From NCBI GenBank assembly GCA_947642455.1, contig CANRSN010000017.1:1-45744 (forward strand): 45,744 bases of DNA, in the 5' to 3' direction. A model generated the notes under the pieces. It ran no database searches. It was not told where the DNA came from and was given only the letters and a program-made list of their open reading frames with translations. This document shows positions 34,493 to 43,071 of this stretch, one piece after another; positions within the stretch are counted from its first letter, which is position 1, and each line of letters opens with the position of its first letter. This stretch comes from an uncultured Clostridiaceae bacterium. Lineage in GTDB: Bacteria; Bacillota; Clostridia; TANB77; CAG-508. A program made the translations under genes and the position numbers.

Positions 34493-35827
34493 TTAAAAAT
34501 GTTTTCCTTTTTTTCTTTTGTCATCATCATCTTCTTCATTTATTCCTACTTCTTTATCATAATTAAATATTGTATTTTCTTCATCGTATAAATCATCTTC
34601 ATTTTTTCTAGCTCTTACTTTTAGTACTATTATTACTATTGTTATAACAATTATTAGACCTATTATTACAGCTAATGCTATATACATTATATCAATTTCA
34701 TTTTCACTATTTGTTTGCTCTGATACTTCTCCTAATGTTACAATAATTTGATATGTACATGTCTGTGAGCCATCTGCAGATTTTAATATGATTGTTACTA
34801 AGTTTTCATCACCTTCAAAATCTTCATTGCCTAATATTTCTACTGTTGCATCACTTTGATTTGCTATTGCTTCTATTTCCAATTTTCTTCCTGTTTCCAT
34901 ATGTATTTTGTATTCATATATATCTGGACTAAATACTGATGATATATCAGCACCTTTTATTTTCAATGATTTTAATTTTAATATTGCTGAATCATCAAAG
35001 TTTTCATCTACTATTCCTACCTCATTTGTTATTGTATTTGTTGTTATTTCATTTGATATTGTATTTGTTATCTCATTTGATATTGTATTTGCAACTGTGT
35101 TTGTATTGTTTTGAGGTTCTTCTGGTTGTGGTGCTGTTTTTGTTAATAACCTACTGCTAATATATGCAACTGCTCCTTTATATTGAACTCTACTCCAACC
35201 ATTATTGCCTACACCTGTTCTTACTATTGCTTCATCTTTTTTTAATGTTCCTACTACACTACTTCCATCTTCTGTTGAATCATATTTTCTAACATTTATA
35301 CTTCCTGTTGCATATACAGTTTCATTTACATCTGTATATTTCCCTTGTACTGATGTAACTTTTGGAGTAGTAGGTTTCTCTGAAGGCTTTTCTGTAGTTG
35401 AAGGTGGCTGTGTAGTAGTTGGTGGTGGTGTAACTGTTTTTGGATTTACTGTTACTGTTGATGTATTTGTAGTCCCATTTATATTAAATGATACTTTAAA
35501 TGTTTTTTTCTCTGTAACTTCTGGTGCTTTAAATGTATATGTTCCTAAAGTTGTATAGCCTCCAATTGTAGCTCCTGATAATTTTCCATTATTAACTATT
35601 ACAGTATTATCTACACCACTGCAACTTACAAATGTTAAACCAGAATACCCTGTAAGATTTGCATCAAAGTTTTCTATTTTTTCAGTAGAACTTATTGTTA
35701 TTGAAAAGGTTCCTCCTGATTCTACTGTAGGATCATTACTTCTATAACTTGCATTTACTTTTATTGTTAATATTCCTAAAATCAAAATTATAAGTATTGG
35801 TACTATTTTTAATATCTTTTTTCTCAT
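34493..35827 (-). CDS. membrane-anchored surface protein, cohesin-like, SH3 and cadherin-like domains
   Basis: Encodes 444 residues. A signal peptide (1-26) is followed by a short cohesin- or Ig-like beta domain (about 27-128), a Pro/Thr linker, an SH3b domain (about 165-230, SINVRKYDSTEDGSSVVGTL), an Asn/Thr-rich repeat linker (NTISNEITNTISNEI), a cadherin-like beta-sandwich (283-370), a membrane helix (377-405) and an acidic-then-basic cytoplasmic tail (DDDDKRKKGKHF). It lies 79 bases after a dockerin glucosaminidase gene, the same arrangement as at 28206-31732. Its first domain is shorter than a normal cohesin, so that label is less sure. Confidence 0.75.
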   Translation of the reverse strand: MRKKILKIVPILIILILGILTIKVNASYRSNDPTVESGGTFSITISSTEKIENFDANLTGYSGLTFVSCSGVDNTVIVNNGKLSGATIGGYTTLGTYTFKAPEVTEKKTFKVSFNINGTTNTSTVTVNPKTVTPPPTTTQPPSTTEKPSEKPTTPKVTSVQGKYTDVNETVYATGSINVRKYDSTEDGSSVVGTLKKDEAIVRTGVGNNGWSRVQYKGAVAYISSRLLTKTAPQPEEPQNNTNTVANTISNEITNTISNEITTNTITNEVGIVDENFDDSAILKLKSLKIKGADISSVFSPDIYEYKIHMETGRKLEIEAIANQSDATVEILGNEDFEGDENLVTIILKSADGSQTCTYQIIVTLGEVSEQTNSENEIDIMYIALAVIIGLIIVITIVIIVLKVRARKNEDDLYDEENTIFNYDKEVGINEEDDDDKRKKGKHF

Positions 35828-35906
35828 ATTTAATTACATTCCTTTCTTAAGACATAAATGGTTGGAAAAAAATTGTAATTCTTTTTCAACCTTTTATTCT
35901 CCATTC

Positions 35907-38099
35907 TTATAATGCTATTTGTGAAAGTCCAACTGCCTTTTTTAAAACAAGTAAGGCATCTGCTGAATTTACTTTTCCATCTTTATTGGTGTCCATTGCT
36001 TCTAAATATTCATTTGTTTTATTTATCATTTGAACACTTTGTTTTAAAATATCTAAAGCATCTGCTGAATTTACTCTTCCATCTCCATTTGTGTCACCAT
36101 ATTTTACAACTGTATATTCCTTTTTGTCTATAGTAACTTTATAACCAGTTCCTATATTTCCTGTTTCTACAACTTTACCTTTACTATCTTTAATTACAAT
36201 ATTTTTTCCAGCATTTTTCCCTTTTACATATTCTATTGTTAGATCTGGTGTACCTATTAATTTTTCTTCTTCTATTTTAAATTCTTCTATCTTTTCTACT
36301 TCAGTTGGTGGTGTAGGTGTGTTACTTTGTACTACTTCAATGTATGCTCCTGAACTATCTCCTCTTGCTATATATCCTGTTATACCATCAGATGTAACAA
36401 TTTTGTCCCAAACATATCCATTTGCTCTTGATACATCTTTTTGTATTCTTGTTACAACTTCACCTTTATTTAAGTACTTAGACATGGTTTTGTCTGTGCC
36501 TGGTGCTGACCTCACTTTTAATCCAGATGGACAAATTACCTTTACTAATTCTGAACCATTATTTGTATTTGTTCCTCCATTAGAGGCATTTAAGTAGTTC
36601 CTTGCAACATAGCCCTTTTTCCCATCTGATAAGACTACTCTATCCCATATATAGCCATTTAAGTTATATTTTCCTTGTTCTATTCTTGTACAAGCCTGCC
36701 CTTCAACTAAAGTAGTAACAACTATAGTTCCATCTGTTCCTGGACCATTTCTTAAATTAACTGCTGTATTGGCTATGACTGAGTCATTACAATTTGTAAC
36801 ATCTGCAATATTTACAATATAACTACGTGCAATATACCCTTTTTGACCATTTGGTAAAACTACTTTATCCCAATAGTATCCACCTTGAGTTGAGGTTGCC
36901 ACTTCTATTTTTAATAAAACATCACCTGTATTTACTGTTGCAATAGCCCTTGAAGATGAGCTTTTTCCTTCTCTTACATTAACATTAGTACCTTTTACTT
37001 TTACATCTTGTGTAACTATTGTATCTGAACCTGGTTGTGCACATGCTGTAGTTGGCATGTTTTCATATACTGGAATTATAAAATCTATACTTGCATTTAG
37101 TAAACCTAAACTATTATATGAATTTCTTGCTCTTGTACCTTCACTTTTTGATGCAGAAACATTTTGCATATATTGGTGGTAAAACATAATTCCATCTGTA
37201 TTGTCTACATCAAATTTTTGTAAATATGCTGTATCTTGTCCTTTTGAAATATACCCTTCTGCTATAAATTTAGCTCCATATTTTATTGATTTTTCAGGAT
37301 CTGTTAATCCATTATTTTTTGCACGAGTTAATCCATTTTGTATTACTTGTGCTTCCCCATTTCCTGAAGCTCCTATATTGAAAAAATTATAATAACCTAC
37401 AAATCCAGGATATGTACCTCTTGCAAGAACTCCTGGTGTATTGCCAACACCTTGTTCTTGCCTTATTCTCGCTGCTAAATGATATGGACTTACATTTGCC
37501 TCTTTTGCAGTTTCCATTATTACTTGTGCATATGATTTATTAATTGTTCCTGTTTTTCCATCTGTTTTTGTATATGTAATAGTGTTTCCTTGCATATACC
37601 CTACATCACTTAAGATCTTTTTTACACCTTCTATTGTTTGTATACTTTCATTAAATGATAATGCCTCAAATTGAAAAACATAATCTTCATTTAAAGAATT
37701 TCTTGGATCCATATAATAACTTATTGTTGCCTCTGATGCACATTTCCAACCTGTATCATAGCTTTTATTTCCACATACTGAACACACCCAAGCTCCTGTT
37801 TTGCTAGATGAAACTAAGTTTCTTCCATGTGTAGCTTCATTTTTTATTACTTGATTCCAATCTAACCCTGTATATAAAATTCTAAAATTCCAGTTTGGAT
37901 GACTCGCCTTTAGTTTATTAATTAATTCTGCATAACCTGGATAGTTATTTATTTTGTCTGATAAATTCTCTCTTGTTTGTGTGACTGCATATACATTATT
38001 ACAATTAATAAGGTTAATTATTAAATAAGATATTATTGTTAATATTGCTATTATACTTACTATTTTACTTATATTTAATAATCTGCTTGTATTTTTCAA
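35907..38099 (-). CDS. secreted glucosaminidase with three SH3 domains and a dockerin
   Basis: Encodes 730 residues. Signal/anchor segment 1-39; GH73-like N-acetylglucosaminidase about 55-350 (HPNWNFRILYTGLDW, DPRNSLNE, HLAARIRQEQG with the likely catalytic Glu 215, YYNFFNIGA). Three SH3b domains follow (about 364-428, 440-504 and 518-580). A small beta module (612-665) precedes a type I dockerin with two good calcium repeats, DTNGDGRVNSADALDILKQS and DTNKDGKVNSADALLVLKKA. A cluster CSVCG...WKC near 106-120 is unusual for an extracellular enzyme. It should cut peptidoglycan and bind a cohesin, presumably one of this cluster. Confidence 0.88.
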   Translation of the reverse strand: MKNTSRLLNISKIVSIIAILTIISYLIINLINCNNVYAVTQTRENLSDKINNYPGYAELINKLKASHPNWNFRILYTGLDWNQVIKNEATHGRNLVSSSKTGAWVCSVCGNKSYDTGWKCASEATISYYMDPRNSLNEDYVFQFEALSFNESIQTIEGVKKILSDVGYMQGNTITYTKTDGKTGTINKSYAQVIMETAKEANVSPYHLAARIRQEQGVGNTPGVLARGTYPGFVGYYNFFNIGASGNGEAQVIQNGLTRAKNNGLTDPEKSIKYGAKFIAEGYISKGQDTAYLQKFDVDNTDGIMFYHQYMQNVSASKSEGTRARNSYNSLGLLNASIDFIIPVYENMPTTACAQPGSDTIVTQDVKVKGTNVNVREGKSSSSRAIATVNTGDVLLKIEVATSTQGGYYWDKVVLPNGQKGYIARSYIVNIADVTNCNDSVIANTAVNLRNGPGTDGTIVVTTLVEGQACTRIEQGKYNLNGYIWDRVVLSDGKKGYVARNYLNASNGGTNTNNGSELVKVICPSGLKVRSAPGTDKTMSKYLNKGEVVTRIQKDVSRANGYVWDKIVTSDGITGYIARGDSSGAYIEVVQSNTPTPPTEVEKIEEFKIEEEKLIGTPDLTIEYVKGKNAGKNIVIKDSKGKVVETGNIGTGYKVTIDKKEYTVVKYGDTNGDGRVNSADALDILKQSVQMINKTNEYLEAMDTNKDGKVNSADALLVLKKAVGLSQIAL

Positions 38100-38228
38100 T
38101 TTTATTTCCTCCCAAGTTTACTTGATATTTTATCTTTTTCGACATTTTATTTTTAGATTATATCATTTGTAAAAATGGTAGTCAACCAATTTGAAAAATG
38201 TAATAAAAATGTAATAAATTGTTTTTAC

Positions 38229-38300
38229 ATTCACTTAAGTACTATAGTATTTACATAATTCTGATTTTAATCTGTGAAATGTAACAAATTGTACTCTTAC
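38229..38300. mobile_element. palindromic MITE-like element, copy D, internally deleted
   Basis: ATTCACTTAAGTACTATAGTATTTA matches one inner arm of copy A, then AATCTGTGAAATGTAACAAATTGTACTCTTA gives the right terminal repeat. Core and left terminal repeat are deleted. It fills most of the 209 bases between rnr and the glucosaminidase gene. Confidence 0.7.
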
Positions 38301-38308
38301 TGTACATC

Positions 38309-40465
38309 TTATACTATTTTAAAATCAATCTGTCTTAATATTTTATTAGCATTTATAACTTCAATTTTAACTTTATCCCCTACTTTATACTGTTTCTTTG
38401 TTCTTTCTCCTAGTAAACTTTTTTTATTCTCATCATAAATAAAATACTCGTTGCCTAAATTTTCAAACCTAATTAACCCTTCAACTGTATTTTCAAGTTC
38501 TACGAACATTCCAAAAGATGTTATATTAGAAACAATTCCATCATATTGCTCTCCAATTTTGTCTTGCATAAATTCTGCCATTTTAATATCTATACTATCT
38601 CTTTCCACTTTTTGAGCTACTTTTTCTCTTTCTGAAGACTGTTCTGCATATTTTGTTGCTTGCTGGCTATATTTATTTTTAAATTCATCACTTACATTAT
38701 AATTTTTACTAATATAATTTGATATAATTCTATGAATAAATAAGTCTGGGTATCTTCTAATTGGGGAAGTAAAGTGACAATAATATTTACTTGCTATTCC
38801 AAAGTGTCCTTTATTCTCACTTTCATATTTTGCTATTTTTAAAGTCCTTAATATTAAATTTGATATTACCCTTTCTTCTGGCATTCCCTTTATTTTTTCT
38901 AAAACTTCTGCAAATGCTTTTGGATGTATATTATCTTTATTTCCTTTTATTTTGTATCCAAAGTTGTATAAAAATTTATTTAATTCATCTATTTTGTCAT
39001 CATCTGGAACTTCATGTACTCTATATATAAATGGTGCTTCTAACCAGAAAAACCTTTCTGCTATTACTTCATTTGCTGTTAGCATAAATTGTTCTATAAT
39101 TTCATTTGCAAATGTCAACTCATATTTTTTTATATTTATTGCAAAACCATTCTCATCTAGTACTATTTTGCTTTCTGGTATATCTAAATTTAAGCTACCT
39201 TGTTTTTCTCTTCTTTGCTTAAGGATTTGTGCAATTTCTTGCATTTCTTTAAAATGATTTATATATTTTTCATATTGTTTTACTATTTTAATATCTTCTT
39301 TAGACAACTCCTCCTTATTTATATATTTTAAAATTTTTGATACATTAGTATATGTCATCCTTTTTGTTACATTTATTATACTTTTTTGTATATCTGCTGA
39401 AACAATTTGTCCTTCTTGATTTATTTCCATTATTACAGATATTGTTAATCTGTCTTTTCCTTCATTTAAGCTACATATTCCATTTGAAAGTTCTTTTGGA
39501 AGCATTGGTATTACTCTATCTAGCATATATATGCTTGTCCCCCTTATTATTGCTTCTTTATCTAGCTTTGAATCTTCTTTTACATAATAGCTAACATCTG
39601 CAATATGAACTCCTAGTTCATAATTTCCATTTTCTAATTTTTTTACATTTATTGCATCATCTAAGTCTTTTGCATCTTCCCCATCTATTGTAAATATTTC
39701 TTTGTTTCGTAAATCTAATCTGTTTGGAATGTCTTTTTTACTTATTTCTTCTTTTATACCTTTTGCCTCTGATATTACTTGTTCTGGAAATTCATATGGT
39801 AATTTATATTCCTTTATTAAAGATAACATGTCTACCCCTGCTTGATTTACTTTTCCTAGAATTTCTATAATTTTACCTTCTGCATTTTTCCCTTTTTCTG
39901 GATATTTTAATATTTTTACAACTACTTTTTCATTGTTTTTTGCTTTTCCAATATTTGATTTTGAAATAAATATATCTGTTCCAAATTTTCTATCATCTGG
40001 TACAACAAAACCAAAATTTCTGCTTTTTGTAAAAATTCCAACTATTGTGTCTTTTTCATGTTTAATTATCTTTACTATTCTACCTTCTAGATGCTCTTTT
40101 ACTTCTGTTTTCTCTAATATTTCTACTAATACAGTATCTCCATTTAATGCGTTTTTCGTGTTTGTTTTTGATACATATATTTCTTGACTTTTGCTTAAAT
40201 CTTTTGTATTTATTTTTACAAAGCCAAATCCTCTTTCATTTGCCCTATATGTTCCTGTTATAAATTTTTCATTATCTACTAAACTATATTTATTTTTTCT
40301 GTTTTTTTGTATTTTGTACTCTTCTTCTAATTTTTTAAGTGTTGCCGTTAATTCTGAATATTGATTTTTTGGCACACTTAATAATACTGCAATTTCCTTT
40401 GCTTTCATTGGAACATAGCTTTCTTCACTCATAAATTCTATTATTAACTTTTCTCTTTCTTCCAT
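38309..40465 (-). CDS. rnr: ribonuclease R
   Basis: Encodes about 718 residues. RNase R degrades structured RNA from the 3' end. A helix-turn-helix region is followed by two cold-shock domains (GTYRANERGFGFVKI and VGIFTKSRNFGFVVP), the RNB catalytic domain (FTIDGEDAKDLDDAINV with the metal-binding Asp residues) and a C-terminal S1 domain (GEQYDGIVSNITSFGMFVEL). I use the ATG at 40465, 12 bases after AAAGGA; a TTG at 40486 or ATG at 40477 are possible but sit on the ribosome site. It follows secG, a common pairing in Gram-positive bacteria. Confidence 0.95.
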   Translation of the reverse strand: MEEREKLIIEFMSEESYVPMKAKEIAVLLSVPKNQYSELTATLKKLEEEYKIQKNRKNKYSLVDNEKFITGTYRANERGFGFVKINTKDLSKSQEIYVSKTNTKNALNGDTVLVEILEKTEVKEHLEGRIVKIIKHEKDTIVGIFTKSRNFGFVVPDDRKFGTDIFISKSNIGKAKNNEKVVVKILKYPEKGKNAEGKIIEILGKVNQAGVDMLSLIKEYKLPYEFPEQVISEAKGIKEEISKKDIPNRLDLRNKEIFTIDGEDAKDLDDAINVKKLENGNYELGVHIADVSYYVKEDSKLDKEAIIRGTSIYMLDRVIPMLPKELSNGICSLNEGKDRLTISVIMEINQEGQIVSADIQKSIINVTKRMTYTNVSKILKYINKEELSKEDIKIVKQYEKYINHFKEMQEIAQILKQRREKQGSLNLDIPESKIVLDENGFAINIKKYELTFANEIIEQFMLTANEVIAERFFWLEAPFIYRVHEVPDDDKIDELNKFLYNFGYKIKGNKDNIHPKAFAEVLEKIKGMPEERVISNLILRTLKIAKYESENKGHFGIASKYYCHFTSPIRRYPDLFIHRIISNYISKNYNVSDEFKNKYSQQATKYAEQSSEREKVAQKVERDSIDIKMAEFMQDKIGEQYDGIVSNITSFGMFVELENTVEGLIRFENLGNEYFIYDENKKSLLGERTKKQYKVGDKVKIEVINANKILRQIDFKIV

Positions 40466-40567
40466 TTCTACTATCATTCCTTTCAAAGGTATATAATGAT
40501 TTTTGACATAGCTAAATTTGTAAGTTTTTTGCTTTTTACTCTTATACGCAAATTTATGTATTATTAA

Positions 40568-40594
40568 AGATGTAGCAAGGTTTACTACATCTTA
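40568..40594 (-). terminator. hairpin between secG and rnr
   Basis: AAGATGTAG pairs with CTACATCTT over a 9-base loop, followed on the minus strand by TTAATAAT. It may partly separate secG from rnr. Confidence 0.55.
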
Positions 40595-40601
40595 TTATAA
40601 T

Positions 40602-40850
40602 CTATATTACAAATAATATTCCTGATACAATTGCTAATATTGCAAATATTGCACTTAATAATATTGTTATTCTTTTTAGTCCTCCTTCTTTTGTTCTTCC
40701 TTTGTTTTTTTCAAAGAAATTTCCTGTTGAAGAACCAGTAATTGTTTCAGGTGCGCCTTGACTTTCTTTAGTTTGCATTGTTGCTACTATTATTAAGGCA
40801 ACACAAACTACTAAATATACTCCTAATATTACATTTTTTAAGATATCCAT
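40602..40850 (-). CDS. secG: preprotein translocase subunit SecG
   Basis: Encodes 82 residues with two membrane helices (about 5-25 and 59-80) joined by a polar loop with the family pattern KESQGAPETITGSS and FFEKNKGRTKEG. SecG assists the SecYE channel in export. The length is normal. AGGAGAGTGT precedes the ATG. Confidence 0.92.
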   Translation of the reverse strand: MDILKNVILGVYLVVCVALIIVATMQTKESQGAPETITGSSTGNFFEKNKGRTKEGGLKRITILLSAIFAILAIVSGILFVI

Positions 40851-41083
40851 TTAATACACTCTCCTAAGTTCTCTTTTTTTCAATAAATCTATTTTACCAT
40901 ACTTGTTACAAAAAAGTAAAGAGTTAATTTAAAATTTACAAATAATTTTGTAACAACTATTTGTTAAATATAATGTACCCACAAATCGGTGTTTTTTGCT
41001 ATTAACTATGTTTTTAATTTAACATAAAATTTTAAGTTTGGCAATACTTTTTGAAAACAAATTTAAAATTGCTCTATTCTTGT

Positions 41084-41494
41084 TTAAAATATATATTTTC
41101 CTAATTCATTACCATCTACATCATAAATAGTAGCCTCTACATTTTCCATATACAATGCTTTAAAATCTGGATTGTCTAATGTATATCCAGCTTCTTCCGC
41201 CCAATCAAATTCGTCTATTATTGCTTGTTTAGCTTTTGTATTATTACTGTCATCAATTAGTTGACAATTGATTCTTATCCAAGTGTCGTCTGTACTATCA
41301 TATGCTACTATACAAACATTGTTATTTTTCTCTATTTGTTTTGCTACATTTTTCTTTGCATTTGTTAATACATATATTTTATTATCAAATAATACTGGAT
41401 CACCAAAAGGTCTATTACTTGGCTTATCTCCATTCATTGTTGCAACAAAATTTACTTTTGTCTTTTCTTTTAAAAAATTAAAAACTTCTTCCAT
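41084..41494 (-). CDS. pyridoxamine 5'-phosphate oxidase-like flavoprotein
   Basis: Encodes 136 residues. The split-barrel fold typical of PNPOx-like proteins is suggested by VNFVATMNGDKPSNRPFGDPVLFDNKIYVLTN, KNNNVCIVAYD and the closing strand VEATIYDVDGNELGKY. Such proteins bind FMN, F420 or haem; the substrate cannot be told. AAAGGAG precedes the ATG. It starts 4 bases after a damaged acetyltransferase gene and is probably co-transcribed with it. Confidence 0.85.
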   Translation of the reverse strand: MEEVFNFLKEKTKVNFVATMNGDKPSNRPFGDPVLFDNKIYVLTNAKKNVAKQIEKNNNVCIVAYDSTDDTWIRINCQLIDDSNNTKAKQAIIDEFDWAEEAGYTLDNPDFKALYMENVEATIYDVDGNELGKYIF

Positions 41495-41498
41495 AAAA

Positions 41499-41813
41499 CT
41501 ACTCCTTTATTTTTTTATCAAAATATTCGTATACCTCTTTGATATCGCCATTTATAACAACAAATATTTCTGTTTCTATTAAACGGTTACCATCATGCCA
41601 CGGTTTAACTATTGACATTACTGCTCCTACTACTTTTTCATCTACTTCAGCTACAACAAAAATATCAGATTGTAATGTGTAAAAGAAATTTAATAATCCA
41701 TAAGACTTTTCTATTGACCAATCTTCATTTAAGATTGATTCACCATATAAGTCTTTATAAATTTTAGCAAGCTCATTTAAATCTTCTTTTCTTGCTAATC
41801 TAATATTTGTCAT
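41499..41813 (-). CDS. GNAT acetyltransferase, shortened
   Basis: Encodes about 104 residues starting MTNIRLARKEDLNELAKIY. GGAGG precedes the ATG at 41813. The N-terminal half of a GNAT fold is clear (IFVVAEVDEKVVGAVMSIV, ETEIFV). The acetyl-CoA loop (R-x-x-G-x-G/A) that should follow ETEIFV is missing; instead come VINGDIKEVYEYFDKKIKE and a stop. About 50 residues seem deleted, so it is probably inactive. Confidence 0.65.
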   Translation of the reverse strand: MTNIRLARKEDLNELAKIYKDLYGESILNEDWSIEKSYGLLNFFYTLQSDIFVVAEVDEKVVGAVMSIVKPWHDGNRLIETEIFVVINGDIKEVYEYFDKKIKE

Positions 41814-41922
41814 TCCAATTACCTCCATTTAATTTGTTATGTCTATATTATCATAATTATTTGAAAATGCAAATATTATAATAAGAATTTCTACAAATAT
41901 ACGTATTTTTATTATAATTTTA

Positions 41923-41951
41923 TTGAATTTTCTCTTAATCCATTGTATAAT
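41923..41951 (+). promoter_or_regulatory. sigma-A type promoter for the gene at 42003
   Basis: TTGAAT at 41923-41928, 17 bases, TATAAT at 41946-41951. Confidence 0.7.
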
Positions 41952-42002
41952 CTATTTAGTTTTTATTCTAAAATTTTTTTATTTTCAAAGGAGGTTTTAT
42001 TC

Positions 42003-42371
42003 ATGAACGATTTTTTTAGCTCTTTATCTAATGGTTTACGTGAGCTTGATTTATCACTTCATAACACCAAATTAAAAGATACTTTCGTAGATAATTTTAT
42101 ACATGAATTACGAGATTATTTAGCTAAGTCAGATGTTACTTATAGATTATCAAAACTACCGCAAGACACATTACTTGATATTAACGAAATTGAGAAAAAT
42201 CATATTCAATGTTATTTTAATCATGAAGAATATAATATTCCAAACGAAATGATTTATAGACAGGAATTAAATGGCTTAGTTAATGATGGATTTATCAAAC
42301 TTCAATTACAAGATGATGGATTATATCATGTAGTTAGAAGAGCTGAATTACCTCATACTCATGGCAATTAA
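42003..42371 (+). CDS. unrecognised small protein
   Basis: Encodes about 122 residues, MNDFFSSLSNGLRELDLSLHN. AAAGGAGG precedes the ATG at 42003, and a consensus promoter lies 50 bases upstream. Predicted soluble and mainly helical, with an N-terminal region like a minor structural or regulator protein; no family recognised. Its 3' end overlaps the convergent metallo-beta-lactamase-like frame by 38 bases. Confidence 0.6.
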   Translation: MNDFFSSLSNGLRELDLSLHNTKLKDTFVDNFIHELRDYLAKSDVTYRLSKLPQDTLLDINEIEKNHIQCYFNHEEYNIPNEMIYRQELNGLVNDGFIKLQLQDDGLYHVVRRAELPHTHGN

Positions 42372-43071
42372 AAAAGAAAGCTAAACGATACTTTCTTTCA
42401 AATAGTATTGCTTGCTTTCTTCCAGTTCCATCTAAATTATATTTTAAAGGATTTATCTCAATTTTTGCTCCATCACTAGTAAGCCAAATTGTGTTATTTT
42501 CATCTGTTCTATATATTTTAATATTATTGTTTTTCAATTGCTCAATTATATCTATATCAGGAAGATTATGCGAATTATCTCTTCCAACTGAAATTATTGC
42601 ATATTTAGGCTTAACTTTTTCTAAAAATAATTGGCTTGTACTACTATTAGATCCATGATGTGCTACTTTTAATACATCTACTTTATCCCATTCAACCATT
42701 TCTTCTACTCTTGTTGTAGCATCTCCCATAAATAAATATTTTGTATTCCCATATTTTAATTCAGTTACTATTGAAGAATCGTTAAGATTGTTTTTAGCAT
42801 CAACACTTAAAATTTTCCAACTAGCATTGCCAATTGTGTATAGTGTTTCTTTTGATGCTTTTAGATTTTTATTAACATTTACATTATTTCTTTCAATTGC
42901 CTTTAATAATCTTTCGTAAGTTTGTGTATCATTTTCTTTGTTTGGCATATATAAAGTTCCTATTTGTAATTCGTCTAATATTTTGTAAGCACCACCTATG
43001 TGATCTTCATCACAGTGTGTAAGTATAAAATAGTCAATTTTATCTATATTCTGTGCTTTTAAAAATTGCAC
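42334..43071 (-). pseudogene. ComEC-like metallo-beta-lactamase domain, 5'-truncated
   Basis: Encodes 245 residues from a GTG without a ribosome site, overlapping the end of the SDR gene by 13 bases. The metal motif FILTHCDEDHIGGA and later KVAHHGSNSS and VGRDNSHNLPD match the ComEC/Rec2 C-terminal domain group. The usual N-terminal strand (FLDVGQGD..LID) is missing, and homology (ENIVQFLKAQNIDKID) continues a few codons upstream of the GTG. A deletion has apparently joined this gene to the SDR gene. Near the 3' end the frame runs through a hairpin with a minus-strand T-run at 42373-42398, so its natural stop may also be lost. Confidence 0.7.
42373..42398 (-). terminator. terminator between convergent genes
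   Basis: AAAGAAAG pairs with CTTTCTTT over a 10-base loop, with TTTTTT on the minus strand. It lies inside the last codons of the metallo-beta-lactamase-like frame. Confidence 0.6.
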
